A stretch of 64,000 nt of DNA from Monosporascus cannonballus (GCA_004154925.1 QJNS01000059.1:186001-250000); one strand, 5' to 3'. Counted from the stretch's first letter, positions 13,631 through 25,599 are shown. Numbers and translations: made by a program. The notes: generated by a model not told the origin, from the sequence alone.

Positions 13631-13818
13631 TGTAAAAGGCTTTACTTAAGCGGTTTGTAATCGGTTGCCAATAAGAGTTTATTTTTTAGCTAAAAAGAAA
13701 AGAAAGGGAAGATGAAAATATAGTTGTGTATGTTTGCATATAAGGCGTTGCGTTAATGCTGCTTGGTACCGGCGTTTGTCCGGTGCTCCATAATAGGGCT
13801 CTATATAGCCCCATCACA
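13631..13818 (-). repeat. Gypsy-1 5' LTR
   Basis: 188 bp, TGTAAAAGGC...CCCATCACA on the + strand, the same length as and homologous to 6,891-7,078. It is followed by the target duplication TTTAT. Confidence 0.95.
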
Positions 13819-14512
13819 TTTATATAATAAATCTTTTCATAGTTTTCGATAGGCGGTCGATTTTTTTCTTTAAAAACTGATCGGCGGAAATTCGTCCTTA
13901 AATATATATTAGTACCTTATCGTTAAAACGGAAATCCTTTAGAGTTTTTCAAGGAAATGCATAATAGTAATTATATAATATATGGTAATTAATTAGGTAC
14001 GCTTTATAACGGATCTCTTATGCGTTTAATTCCTGACGTTTTTGCTTATTACCGTTTTAATCCGTATAAGAACCTTTACGGTTATTTCGTTTCGACCTAC
14101 GGCTTAAAGTTCTTTTTCGCGATTAAGGGTTAATATTTTTAAGATTTTCCTAATTAAAATCGTCCTAATTAAAGGAATTTACAGGTATCCCGAAAAATAT
14201 TAAAAATATTACTTTGATATTTTTAACGATTACTATAAATTCCTTATAATCTAATAATTTAATAAGGTTATTATTATTTCCTAATAATTAATCGTATTAT
14301 TATTAATTTCGGCCGTTTTTATTATCTGGAAAATAATTATTTAAGTCCCGATAATAAGGGCTAGTATTATACATAAGTCGTTAACTTATACGATCGTGAT
14401 TTTCGTTTTCAGAATACCATATCGTTATCCCTAGGCCATAATCTTTTGCCATTTTACGATTTGTTTATTTAATATTTTTGCTAATTTCGAAATTTGCTTT
14501 AACTGTTTACCG
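13819..14512 (-). pseudogene. Copia-A middle segment between the two gypsy insertions
   Basis: About 690 bp of RIPped DNA between Gypsy-1 and Gypsy-2. By position it belongs to Copia-A between gag (21,431-22,091) and the pre-integrase region (about 6,300). I see no readable motif here. Confidence 0.55.
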
Positions 14513-14917
14513 TGACGGCTAGGGGGTTTAACCAACTATTAATCCTTGGTCGTACTGGTTTATGTTGGTAGAAGTATCGTAGAAATCTAAGCAATAAATA
14601 TAGTAACGTATTACGTTTCGTAATACCAAAGATGCTTTAGGTAACGAATTATTATTATAAGCTGAAGTTATCTAAATTATGAAAATAATAATCATCTTAT
14701 ATTTAATCCTTTTTATCTTAATAATCTTATTAAAACTGGCTTATGATTAATAAGTTGGTAATTCGGCTTACTGGCTTACAATCAATAAGTTAGTGATCCG
14801 GTTCACTGACTCATAACTAGTAAGTTGGTAATCCGTCACGTGATTTGCCCTACCGCGTAATCGTGATTAAATCATAACAAACCGTTTTTGGAAACCGTAG
14901 CCCGTTAGGTTATGATA
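14513..14917 (-). repeat. Gypsy-2 3' LTR
   Basis: 405 bp starting TGACGGCTAGGGG, matching 21,026-21,430. It contains short repeated segments around AAGTTGGTAATCC/GTGATCCG. The differences from its partner are almost all transitions. Confidence 0.9.
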
Positions 14918-15544
14918 CGATCTCCTCCTTCCACAAATCTTGTCCTTAAATTTTTCTTTTCTTCCTAGTAAGTTTCCTGCGTTTATTTAACATATCTTCT
15001 GGTATAACTAAACGTCGTTTTCGCAAGTCTAAATAATGGCTTGTCTTAATTAATTTAATTGAATTTAAAGGTTTTAACGCGATGCCTTATTTTTTTATTC
15101 CGCCCGACAGTTTAATTATTAAATAATAAACGGGGTTTTTCGTTATAAGGAATATGTTCGTCGAGGTCGTTCGTATAACGGGACGAAAGTCCTCGTTTTT
15201 ATAATTAATTATTATATCGCGAAATCGAAACAATTAAAGGAAAAAAAAACTGGCGGCCGAAAAATCTTTGTCGAAGACCCTAACGCGCCTTTTTCGAATA
15301 CGCCGTTAGCATTAATATCATTAATTATAAGGTGCGAAATTTATAAATCGTATTTTTTAGTCGTTAAACGAATTTCTCGAACCTGTATTATAAAAAACAG
15401 AATCCGTTATAGCCGTTTAAGCTGCTAGAGGTATGGATATTATTAACTGGAACGCCGTAAGCTTTTTGGGTAATATGGATTAGGACGCGATTATTTCCGG
15501 TAGTTCCGTTATTACTGGTGAAAATTTTTTAATAGGCGCTAAGT

Positions 15545-15675
15545 ACCAATAAGGTTTTTAGCGGGTTCCCAGGTATTCTCGAAATCCGGATACTTTTTCT
15601 ACTTAATCAGATATTGGGTAAGTCCGTTTTGTTTCCGCGTATCAAGGATCTTCTCCATTTCGTATACCTATTCGT
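15545..15675 (-). pseudogene. Gypsy-2 chromodomain remnant
   Basis: One minus-strand frame reads VYEMEKILDTRKQNG, then TQYLIK, a stop, KKYPDFENTWEPAKNLIG. This is an almost intact chromodomain, with the Trp after YLIK replaced by TAG (TGG to TAG, as RIP produces). It identifies the element as a chromovirus, whose chromodomain is known to guide integration to H3K9-methylated chromatin. Confidence 0.8.
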
Positions 15676-17559
15676 TTTTTATTTCCATATTGTTTCGTAC
15701 CGTATGTACTTTAATTGTATTTGTTATTATTTCGAATAAGAAAACGTAAAAAATTAGATAAAATTTGACTTTAAATGGAAATTCCAATTAGTAATTATTT
15801 TTTAAAATTTCTTGGACAATTTTGTATGGACCGATATATTTGAAATCGATTTTTTTGTTTGATTATTTCTTTTGGATATTTTTGATGACGAGGAAAACTA
15901 TTTTCCCTTTTTCGAAAATTAATCCTTTTAACCTTTTTTAGTTATAATATTTGCTTATTGGATTACGTACGAACTCCAGTTCTGTTTTTATTTCTTAATG
16001 TCACTATCGTAATTATTTTGAGGTAAAAATTGCTTTAATATTAATTAAACCGTTATCGCATATTTCTTTATAAATTTTTAGAATAAACTTAAAATTTGCA
16101 TTTACAAATATTATTTTGATATTTTCGTAATAATTAGTATTATAAATTAGTTATATAATTAGTTATTTTTTAACTTAATTATTCTAGTCGTAATTATAAT
16201 AATATCGGAAATAAATTTTTAAAACTTATTTTATTCGTTTCCTTTATTTATCCGTTAATGGTTTAAATATATTAGATAATTAATGATTTAGGCCGATTTG
16301 TGCTATAAGGCTTTGCCAAAATTTAAATACGAAAATTTATCTTTTATTTAAAATGATTTTTATTAATAATCCGTCCATATTAAACATATGTCGGAAAAAA
16401 TATATATTATTTGTTCAGCGTTTATGTTCTTATGATATATTAGAAAATAAGAAAGTTTCGTAAACCGGTCGACAATAAAGAAAATGTTATCGTAATGTAC
16501 TCCTGTAATAAGATTTTCTGATATAGGAAATTTAATAATAAAGTCAAATATGACTAAATACCATAATCGCTTTGCAACTGGTAATAGTTGTAATTTTCTA
16601 TATGGCTTATATCGTCGAGTTTTCGTTCTGGCGCAAATATTGCATTTCTATATAATTTTCTATACTGTTGATTTCATTTTAGGAAAGGAATATATACGTT
16701 AAAACCGTTTTAAAATTTTATGGAGTTTTGGATGTCCATATAGCTGGTGTTCGTATATTTTTCGTATTAGATCCTTCTGGTATTCTTTTAGCACCTATAC
16801 CTTATCCGTTTTTTGATTTTTTGGAAATCCGTTATTATATTATTAAACTTTTTGATATATATCGAAAGGTGCTGTCAAATTTATCGCAATCTATCGTAAG
16901 CGTAAATGTCCTTTTATAATGGTATCGAAAATTGTATAATTAACTTTTACCAATTTTTTTAAGGTTTGGTCGTTTGCTTAAAGTATTTGCTCTGCTATTC
17001 TTTGAACCTTTTTTATAGATAATAACGAAGTCGAAGTTCGCCAATTTTTCCGCGTATTTTAATTATTATTTTATAAGTTTCTTGGTCGTAATAAAACGGG
17101 TAAAATTTTAATAATCCGTATAAACTTTAATCTAATACAAACTTTCTTTTATAAAATATCTAAATTTTCGAAATGCTATAACGATCGCCATATATTCTTT
17201 ATTTAGGATGCTATAATTAAATTCGGCTTTTTTCAACTTGTATAAAAAATTGTAATAAGGTATAATTTACTTTGGTTATTTCGTTATTTAATTATTACGC
17301 TTAATGCGTAATCCGAAATATCGGTTTTTAGCTTAACGGGGCGGTTTAGACCGTATATGATTAATATTGGCTTACTGGTAATCGTATTCTTAATATTCTG
17401 AAATATTTTTTTGTTCTAAGCGTTTATTTGAATTCTTTTGCTTTTTTCTTAAGGTTCGTTAAGGGTATAGTTATTTTGCTAAAGTTTCGAATAAACTTCC
17501 TATAATAGTTGGCGAATTTAATGAATGCCTATATTTTTTTGACCGTGGTTAGCGTTTGT

Positions 17560-17970
17560 TATTTTGTGATTGTAACGATTTTCTTGGGGTCAATCCTGAT
17601 ATATTCTTGGATAATGATATATTTTAAATATTCCATTTTCTATTTGTAAAATCGATTTTTTTTTCTGCGTTAATTAGCAGCCTTACGTCCTATAAAGCTT
17701 AAAAAACCTTATAAACGTATCCTGTATGTGCTTTTTCCGTTTCTAAGAAAATGACAATGTCGTCGAAATAGCAAATAACGAAAATATCGAAATATTTTCG
17801 TAATACGTAATTAATTATCCGTTAGAAAGTTATTAATGCGTTCGTAAATCCTGTTAATGTAACCAAATACTTTAATAGTCCGTATTTCGTTTTGAAGTTT
17901 ATTTTTTATTCGTATTTCTTTTTTGATCTTGATAAGATTATATCTATTTCTGAGATCGAATGTTATGAAT
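17560..17970 (-). pseudogene. Gypsy-2 reverse transcriptase remnant
   Basis: The minus strand reads FDLRNRYNLIKIKKE at about 17,970, then VICYFDDIVIFLETEKAHT at about 17,785-17,730 with the YFDD catalytic motif, and MEYLKYIIIQEYIRIDPKKI at about 17,640-17,560. The spacing and order are those of Ty3/gypsy reverse transcriptase. There is at least one frame change and several stops. Confidence 0.85.
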
Positions 17971-19659
17971 TATTTGGTTCCGTAAAGTCGGTTTTTTATT
18001 TCCGTAATTAAAGGTAATAATGTTCGATCCTTAATAGTAACGTCGTTTAGTTGTCGATAGTTAATTATTAATCGTAATGTTTTATTTTTTATTTTTTTGG
18101 TACGAAAAACATTAAGTATTTTACTAATGATTTCGAAGGTCGAATCTATCTTTTTTGTAACCGATTTTCCAGGTATTCTTTAAAAATGCGTAATTCGTCT
18201 TTGCTAAAATTGTAAATAGGATAAACCTTTATCGAAAATCCTTTTTTAAGGATTATTTCATAATTTTATTCGCTTTGTTTTAGTAATTTCGTATCGAGCT
18301 CTTTTTTGAAAAGCTGTTTATATTTATAGTATTATAGTAGCATATTAATTAAATTTTCTAATTTTTAGGGCTGCTATTTTAGGTCGTTATTTAGTTGCTT
18401 TAGTTTCGCTTTAATGGTCATAATAATATATCGTATTCTTTAATACTCATTTTTTGTATTTTGTTCTTTTACGTAATAAGATTTTTGTCGTATCCTTATG
18501 CCTGCATTCGTCGCCATTACGGATCGAATATTAAGATCTTAATTTTTTTATCTGCTGACGGTATAAGATAAACCTTATTTAACCAGTGTTTTTATTAATC
18601 AAGATTCCCTATTGGCGCATCTATGGTAATCTTAAAATTATATCGTAATTCCTAAATAAAACGATGTCGAAATTAACCGTTTAATATCGTCCTTAGATAA
18701 AAATCTTAAAATAATTAATTTTGCGTATAATTTTCTCGTTATCGTAAAGGAATTCTTAACATTCGGTATTCGTCGCTATGTAAGGGTTTAACTTATATTT
18801 TTATGATAATCTGAATTCGTTAATTATATCCGATGCAATATAATTTCCGCCTAAAAGCTTCGTAATCCATTATTATAATATATTAATATATTTCAAATCG
18901 TATTTCTAGAGTAATAAAGTTATTAACGGCTTTTATTATTACGTTTAAAGCCTTTTTTGAGAATATCTTCTAATTTCTTTTGGTGCCGTTATTTTACAGT
19001 TTTTTATAAGTAACCTTTTTTAATATTCTTTTTCGAATTTATCGAACTTTATCTGTATTCTTTCGTTTAGCGCGTTAAGCTACTATATTTATCGTTATTG
19101 CCGGCGTACTTTTCCTTCGAATTATATTATCTGTTTTTAATTTTGGTGTAATTTCTTTCTTTATCGAATAAATTATTTTCTTATGTTTACGATCGTATTT
19201 TATTATACGTCGTCCTAATTATCGTTTTAAAGCTTTTTTGTAAACTGATGTATTTTTTCCTTAATAACTCTTTTTTATAAGAGTTTATAATAAATATTAA
19301 CTAAAAATGGAAATTTGTAATAGTTTTCTAGTAATGTCTTTTTACTGTATGTGAAATTAATTCTTTTTCCGTTTAATAATTATATTATTAAAAATAATAA
19401 AAAAGGTTTTCCTGCGGGTATTGTTTTTCTTTAAGCTAATTTTTTGCCTTAGCAAATTAATAAATATTATCTTCTGGAGTTATAAATCGAAAATATCGAT
19501 ATTATTATTTATCGTTCTTGTTATTTCCGGTACAATTTGAAAAGTCAAATTTTTTATAATATATGCGGATAATTCGTTTATGGATATATTATTTCCATTT
19601 CTCGTAATCGGGATATTTTCGTCGTCGACAGTATATGGCATATATTTTGCCGTATCGAT

Positions 19660-20990
19660 TAGGGGTTCCGAGACAGACTTTTTCTGTCCAGTTCTGATAT
19701 TTTCGTAATTATTCTTATAATGCTTTTTCCTATGTTCGCGATGTCTGTTAAGCCAGTTTTCTGGTTTCGCGTATCCTTCGTCGAATTTCTTGTTATAATA
19801 ATCCCTCTTGAGCCTTTTGCTATAGGGGTCCTGGTACGTACTTAGGTCGAATTATGTTAATGGACTTGCTTCCGTTTTTTGAGTTTTTTTTTGAAGGGTC
19901 CTTCGAGTATAGGTTTCCAATTATCCTGGCGGGGTTTTTTAGACGTTTTGCACCATACTGCCTTATGCCTTATTTTATTGCAATTAAAATATTTGGTCTG
20001 GTTTTAGTTCTTCCTGTAAGTAACCCCTAGTTCTATAGGTTTTGGTTCGGTGCCGTAAAAAGTATTACTACGTCGAAAAACGTTGGTATTAATTGTATAT
20101 CGGGGTTTGTTATTATTTTTTCCTTTGGTACCTTTAATACGTTAAACGTATTATTAATCGTTAATCTTGATTATTATAATAATATAATCCGATAAATAAT
20201 TAAGCCGATTAAGTTTAAAAAGTTTTTCCGGTATTTCCTTTTTTAGGCCGTTAAAAAACTTGGCTATTAATACTTTTTGTCCTTAATTTAACTTAAAGAT
20301 TAGTTAAATTAATGTGCTGCCATAATTAGATATTAATTTTTTTACGTCATCATTAAATTTATATTTTGGTTTTTATTTTTTCGTTTATTATTTCGAAAGT
20401 TGTTATACATACTTATTCGAATTATTCGTAATTATTATAAATTCGTATTATTTCCGGATTTTGTTTTTCGATTAGTAAGGTAACGTATTTGTTTATGGCG
20501 GACTCGAACTAAATAACCGTATTTCCGGTAAATCGTCCGATTGCGAATTCGACTTATACAGTAAACGTAATTAATCGAATAAGAAAATACCCGAAATATA
20601 TTTAGCATTTAATTAAAAATAATTATAATTTAATTAAGGTTCCTTCGAAAAATTCTGGTTTAGAAAATTTAAAAACCTTTTTTGATTCCTTAATAAAATT
20701 TAATTAAATAACTTAATTTATTCGAAAAGGTTTTCCGATTTCGAAAGCTTTTTTTCTTAAGTTTTTTATGAGCGGCTTAAAAGGACGTCGTAAGGTTATT
20801 GTTATTTTTTTCAAGTTGGATAATACGTTTATTTATAGTATCCAGACCTCGAAGAATTTCTTCGCGAAAAAGGCGAGGCTTTTTTTTTCCTTCTCAGATT
20901 TTATTCCAGTGTTCGAGTTATCAGGGATTCGGTAAGCAGACTGTTCGAGCTGCTTGCTGGTAAATATAATGTCGGCGATATTGTTCAAAG
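19660..20990 (-). pseudogene. Gypsy-2 gag remnant with zinc knuckle
   Basis: Around 20,000-19,950 the minus strand reads YFNCNKIRHKAVWC followed by KTSKKPRQDNWKP, a CCHC zinc knuckle (first Cys now Tyr) with a basic tail. The upstream part toward 20,990 is by order the gag core; only a Lys/Glu-rich composition can be seen there. Confidence 0.65.
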
Positions 20991-21025
20991 TTTAACGATA
21001 TTATTAAACAAAAGCTTGCAACGTA

Positions 21026-21430
21026 TAACGGCTAAAGGATTTAACCAACTATTAAACTTTAATTATATAGGTTTATGTTAATAGAAATATTATAGAAATC
21101 TGAGTAATAAATATAATAACGTATTACGTTTCGTAATATTAAGGATATTTTGGATAACGAATTATTATTATAAGCTAAAGTTATCTAAATTATGGAAATA
21201 ATGATTATCTTATACTTGGTTCTTTTTATTTTATTGATTTTATTAAAATTAGCTTACTATTAGTAAATTGGTAATCCGACTTACTGGCTTACAACCAGTA
21301 AGTTGGTGATCCGGCTCACTAGCTCATAACCAGTGAGTTGGTGATCCGTCACGTGACCTGCCCCACCGCGTAATCGTGGTTGGGTTATGACACACCGTTT
21401 TTGGAGACCGTAGCCCGTTGCGTCATAACA
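21026..21430 (-). repeat. Gypsy-2 5' LTR
   Basis: 405 bp, TAACGGCTAAAGG...CGTCATAACA, the same length as 14,513-14,917. The end is less altered than in the left copy (TCATAACA versus TTATGATA). Confidence 0.9.
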
Positions 21431-22091
21431 TTTACGATATTTTCGTTAGGTATTAATTAGAAATTTGCTGTTATATATTTTGCCGGATTCGCCCAGGCTA
21501 ATATATTATTTTCGTAAGTTCTTTCCTGGAAAAAGGCCGGTTTTTTTAATTGCTGAAAATACTGACTTTAGAACCTATTTCGTAAAGTCGTTAATGTTTT
21601 TGCAAAAGGTGTCGTATTTCCGATTTTTATAAATATACGCGGTAAACTCCTAATTATAAGCTTATTTGCTTTCGGTTATTATTTTAAGAGTATTCGTTAG
21701 GTAACTGGTATAATCGATTTCTTCGGTAATTCCTTCAAAGGATATAAATATAAACGAAGAACCGCTTAGGATATTAGTTCGTATTATATAACAGATTCGT
21801 CTTTTTAGATAGGAGGTTATATTGGGTTTTATAGGTTTAATAGGCCATTAAAACTTCTGATCAGAATTGATATAATTCCAAATATCGAGCGCGTATGTTT
21901 TAGATTGGAATTCGCCTTTAAAACGATCCCAGTTCTTGGGTCCCTTAAAGATAACGGAAAACGTTAACGGTAAGGTCGCCATCATTATTATTGGCGTATT
22001 TCGATAATTATAATTGATATATAACTTATATCGTTTTAATAGCAATTAATCAATTAATATGTACCTTAATTAAACGAATAAGACTTTTAAT
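21431..22091 (-). pseudogene. Copia-A gag remnant
   Basis: The stretch 22,045-21,848 begins 46 bp inside the 5' LTR. It reads VIFKGPKNWDRFKGEFQSK then ALDIWNYINSDQK, matching the start of fungal Copia gag ('L.G..NW..W...F...A....VW..I.P'). It is one of the better preserved pieces of the element. Gypsy-2 interrupts it at 21,430. Confidence 0.8.
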
Positions 22092-22254
22092 TATCAGATA
22101 TAAGGGATATCAGTTGTATGTATATTGATAATTAGTTGCAGGTGCTCTAAATCGCGCACTGCCCTTTAAGGTGATCTAGTCCCAGAACCTATATGTTTCG
22201 ACCAGAGGGAATTTTCCGTATATGGGGTGCTAGAGCACTTTCTGCTAGCTGACA
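22092..22254 (-). repeat. Copia-A 5' LTR (right end)
   Basis: 163 bp, TATCAGATAT...CTAGCTGACA on the + strand, partner of 2,901-3,063. It is followed by the target duplication AATAC (22,255-22,259). Its termini resemble those of the Copia-B LTRs, but the middle is different. Confidence 0.9.
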
Positions 22255-22359
22255 AATACCTATAATAAATTAATTAAACGTATTAAAAAGAAAAAAAAAG
22301 ATTTATGCAAATGCAGATATCGATATATATAAATAATAAATTGGGATAGAGAAGAGATT

Positions 22360-22603
22360 TGGTCTTGATCAGTGCGAATGATTATTTTATGTCACGGTAC
22401 GGAATGGGATTGTCGAGATGAAGAACTTAATCCGATTATATTACTGGTGTTGAACCTCGATAACTGAAGTGGCAGAAAACATGTTAAGTGGTGATTTTTC
22501 GCGGGTGATGCCTAGGGGTTGAACCTATGGCGAAAAAGAACTTTTTAATATACATGCGAGACCCGGGCTTTCTGATCAGCCGAGCCTGATCATGGATGTA
22601 ACA
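22360..22603 (+). repeat. LTR-like repeat (Gypsy-3 family, 3' LTR), less RIPped
   Basis: About 244 bp from TGGTCTTGATC to GATGTAACA, preceded by a purine-rich tract GGGATAGAGAAGAGA (22,343-22,357), as next to a 3' LTR. An inverted copy lies at 25,357-25,599. The tract and its place just beyond the Copia-A target site suggest it is the 3' LTR of the + strand gypsy element whose integrase is at 380-1,700. Its ends are inferred from the two-copy alignment. Confidence 0.6.
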
Positions 22604-23703
22604 CCTCGCCCCACTTCATTAAGTAATAAATATTGTTAATAAAAAAATGAGAAATTATAGAAATTAAAACTTAAAAAAGTATAAAAATAATAATGCTTAT
22701 AAGTTATTAATCAAAAACGATAACAACGTACAGTACCTTTTTTAATAATATTAAATAAAAACTTCCTAGAATTTTTTCGACGTATTAGAATTTTTCAAAA
22801 ACTAATTAAGATAATAAGCATATTATTAATTAATTATTATTATCATTTATTATTGTAATTAAACATTTTAATACTATATTAATTTTTTAATTTAATAATT
22901 ATATCCCATATTTATTTACCTATACCACGATTCTCTATTTATTATATATCTAGATCCTATTATACATATTATGGTATTAACGTAATCGAAAAAAAAATAA
23001 GCTTACATTAATCCTAAACCAAAACTCTAAAAAATTATTTAATATAGGTTTGGTAAATTAAATAAAGCTGCGAATGTTAAGGTTTTAAATATGTCAAAAT
23101 TTGAAAAAGTGCTAAAAAGGCTATACGGCGACATTTTATCTTATGTTCCTATATTCCATCTTAATTGGAAAGTTAATTTTGATCGATTAATGCTTATTGC
23201 CTCATATAATTAAGGAGGAAATCGCCTTTAAAACTATTTTAGAATACTATTAAATTTCGAAAATAATCCGGATTTATGGCATAATGCTATAACTGTACCA
23301 TTTTAGAAAACCATTATACTTATTACCGACAAGAAATACCTCCGATCAAAAAATATTACTGTATTAATATACGTATTTTTACGCTGCGCTATAAAAAATA
23401 AGCTGGTATGCATTTTCAAAACCGGTTGTTTTATTACCCAAAAATGCTATACGTTATTAGATAACAAAACAAAAGTTATTATCCGCAATTCGGATCTTAA
23501 TTACGTTTAAATAACAGCTTACGATATTATTCGTATTAATAAAATTAAAGGATATAAGTATTAAGTTGGTCTTTTATTTATCCGATTAAAATCTACCCCT
23601 ATAATATTCAACAATACCCCTTTAAACGATCGAATTAGGAAAATATTAAGACTTTACCGATAAAAATAAAAGAAATCTGGTTTCGACAATTTATTTTTAC
23701 GTA
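22604..23703. other. RIPped DNA, origin unresolved
   Basis: Highly AT-rich, with scattered better-preserved stretches (23,090-23,650) that look like decayed coding sequence on the + strand. I could not assign a family or find termini. Confidence 0.5.
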
Positions 23704-24580
23704 ACGTATTACACAAGTAAGCTGGATATACAAGTGAGCTGGACACTTTTTGGCACTTCGCAACAATCAATCCAAATAACTTAACCACAACATATCCAAT
23801 TAATTCAAATCAACCGTATTCTTTTTCGCTAGCCGTATCTACAGCTTTCCAATAGGTATACGTATTTTATTAAGGTTATTACGGACGCCGTATTGCCGTT
23901 TTTTCCTCCTGGGCTTTTTACGACGGTTACTTTTAATAGCTATTAATAGTATTTTTTTTATTATTACTTTTCTTATCGATTAAAATAACTTATTTATCCT
24001 ATATATTAAATATTTTTCTTTAATAAAAACGTTTATTTTAATAATATTAAATACGTAAAATCGAATTATTATTCCGACAAGTCCTATAATACCGCGATAC
24101 ACCCTCTAACCCGCCCTCCCACGCGCCTCATAACAAGCCCTACAGCCTTGCCCCACAGCCTTGCAACGCGCCGTGCAACAAAGCCCTATAGTTTTCCAAT
24201 ACGACGTTTTTTGCGAATATTTTCCACGTATTAAAGCCGGATAAAAAACATTCGCGTATATGGGTTGGGAATTCGGTCGATAATTGTTTTCTTGTCGGTC
24301 GGCTTTAATATTTTCGAAATGGGGGTAATATTGGTTCGGACGCATTAGGAAATAATTGGTCGCAAGCAGGTTGGGAGGAAGAAATAGCAACATGGCGTCC
24401 GTAATAAAACTTGATATAATGTATGCATTTGGTAAAAACCTATAGATACGGTTAGCGAAAAAGAATACGGTTGATTTAAATCAATTGGATATGTTATGGT
24501 TAAGTTATTTGGATTGATTGTTGCGAGGTGCTAAAAAGTGTCCAGCTCACTTGTGTGTCCAGCTCACTTGTGTAGTACGT
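23704..24580. mobile_element. 877-bp terminal-inverted-repeat element flanked by TA
   Basis: The two ends are inverted repeats: ACGTATTACACAAG on the left, and its counterpart ending GTGTAGTACGT on the right. TA sits on both outer sides (23,702-23,703 and 24,581-24,582). Strong inverted similarity runs about 170 bp inward and weaker similarity to about 240 bp. Each arm begins with a doubled motif, ACAAGTGAGCTGGA. Termini plus a TA duplication fit a non-autonomous Tc1/mariner-pogo relative. Only a 95-codon frame (24,393-24,106) exists inside and it resembles nothing I recognise. The centre (24,100-24,390) is unusually GC-rich. Confidence 0.75.
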
Positions 24581-24582
24581 TA

Positions 24583-25356
24583 TTAACAAAGCCAGAATTC
24601 CTAAATAACATTTTGGCTAGATATATAACATTTAAATAGTTTAATTATTTTATATTATTATCCAGGAACCTGGTTTATAAGGAATTGAAAAACCAATTTT
24701 AGATAAACAATAATAACAGGTCGAAAATGTAAAAAAGAAAATCAGAGCGTATATTAGTTTATATAACAGAAATCAGGATAAAAACGTACCTAAAAGATTT
24801 TGGCCTAATAAACGTCCGTTACCCATTTCTGAAAACCTTTCGGATTTTTTTTTATTTTCCGATAAAAATATTCGTATATTTCATTAACTCCAAAGGGGCC
24901 CTAAATTAACGCATAAATTATATAATAACATTAAAACAAAATATAGACCTCACCCACTAATTAATAATTAACGTATTCGAGCTATGTTTGTAGGAACTTA
25001 TAAAACTCCGTATTAATAAGTGGGAAATATATATTAAATTATTAGGAAACAACTAAAACTCTACTTTATTTCAAGATAGCCAAAATAGAAAAAGTATAAG
25101 GCGTCGATTAATGATTAATAATCGGAAAATAAAATACAAAAAAATAAGGAGAAATTTTTCTAACGCGAAAAATTAGCTAAAAATTGAAATTGAAATCCGG
25201 AATTAAAAATATTAAATAATATACTATATCGAAAGAAAAAGAATTAATCGATAAAGGTATAAGTATAATATACTTATTATAACGTTAAGTCATTATTATT
25301 TCTTACGATAAAACGGGAACGTTGTTTATCGTAAAAAGGCTTAAAATAAAACGGAA
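24583..25356. other. RIPped DNA, origin unresolved
   Basis: AT-rich, no clear motif. It probably continues 22,604-23,703, since the TIR element appears inserted between the two. Confidence 0.4.
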
Positions 25357-25599
25357 TATTACGCCCATAATTAGATTCGGCTAATTAAAAAATCCGAGTT
25401 TCGCATATATATTAAAAAATTCTTTTTCGTTATAGGTTTATCCTCCAGGTATTACGTACGACCATTACTATTTAATATGCTTTCTACCACTTTAGTTATC
25501 GAGGTTTAATACTATTAATATAATCACATTAAGTTCTTTATTTCGAGAATCCCTTTTCATATCGTAAAATAGATTGCTTATTCGTATTAATCAAGACTA
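25357..25599 (-). repeat. Inverted, RIPped copy of the 22,360-22,603 LTR
   Basis: About 243 bp homologous to the reverse complement of 22,360-22,603, with C-to-T and G-to-A changes. A pyrimidine-rich run (25,600-25,613, TTTCTCCTCCTCTT) follows it, so read on the minus strand a purine tract precedes it, as beside a 3' LTR. Confidence 0.65.

Larger units (their letters stand above)
6891..13818 (-). mobile_element. Chromodomain gypsy LTR retrotransposon (Gypsy-1), complete, inserted in Copia-A
   Basis: 6,928 bp, bounded by two 188-bp LTRs (6,891-7,078 and 13,631-13,818) and a 5-bp target duplication TTTAT (6,886-6,890 and 13,819-13,823). Minus-strand order is gag, zinc knuckle, protease region, reverse transcriptase, integrase and a chromodomain-like end. 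Next to the left LTR the minus strand has a polypurine tract (7,080-7,095, GGGAAAGGTAAGGGG), as expected beside a 3' LTR. RIP has introduced many stops, so it is not autonomous. Confidence 0.95.
14513..21430 (-). mobile_element. Chromodomain gypsy LTR retrotransposon (Gypsy-2), complete, inserted in Copia-A
   Basis: 6,918 bp between two 405-bp LTRs (14,513-14,917 and 21,026-21,430). Minus-strand order is gag with zinc knuckle (about 20,000-19,930), reverse transcriptase (17,970-17,560), integrase and a clear C-terminal chromodomain (15,675-15,545). A polypurine tract lies on the minus strand next to the left LTR (14,918-14,940, GGAAGGAGGAGA). No clean target duplication is visible: TACCG on the left, TTTAC on the right, though a TTTAC also occurs at 14,506-14,510. 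It is RIP-degraded throughout. Confidence 0.9.
2901..22254 (-). mobile_element. Copia-type LTR retrotransposon (Copia-A), full length but split by two gypsy elements
   Basis: Two 163-bp terminal repeats (2,901-3,063 and 22,092-22,254) run in the same direction and are flanked by identical 5-bp duplications AATAC (2,896-2,900 and 22,255-22,259). Read on the minus strand, the element starts TGTCAGCTAGC and carries a Copia gag just inside the right LTR and a Copia pre-integrase motif near 6,300. Removing the gypsy elements at 6,891-13,818 and 14,513-21,430 leaves about 5.5 kb, a normal length for a Copia element. All coding regions are RIP-degraded. Confidence 0.9.

Noticed and set aside
16728..16919. 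63-codon + strand frame inside Gypsy-2
   Set aside because: Antisense to the RIPped integrase/RNase H region of the element.
14513..21430. 5-bp target duplication for Gypsy-2
   Set aside because: TACCG and TTTAC do not match; a TTTAC two bases further left would need an untidy LTR end, so no duplication is claimed.
24106..24393. 95-codon frame inside the TIR element as a possible gene
   Set aside because: No recognisable domain, no transposase signature; open mainly because this part is GC-rich.
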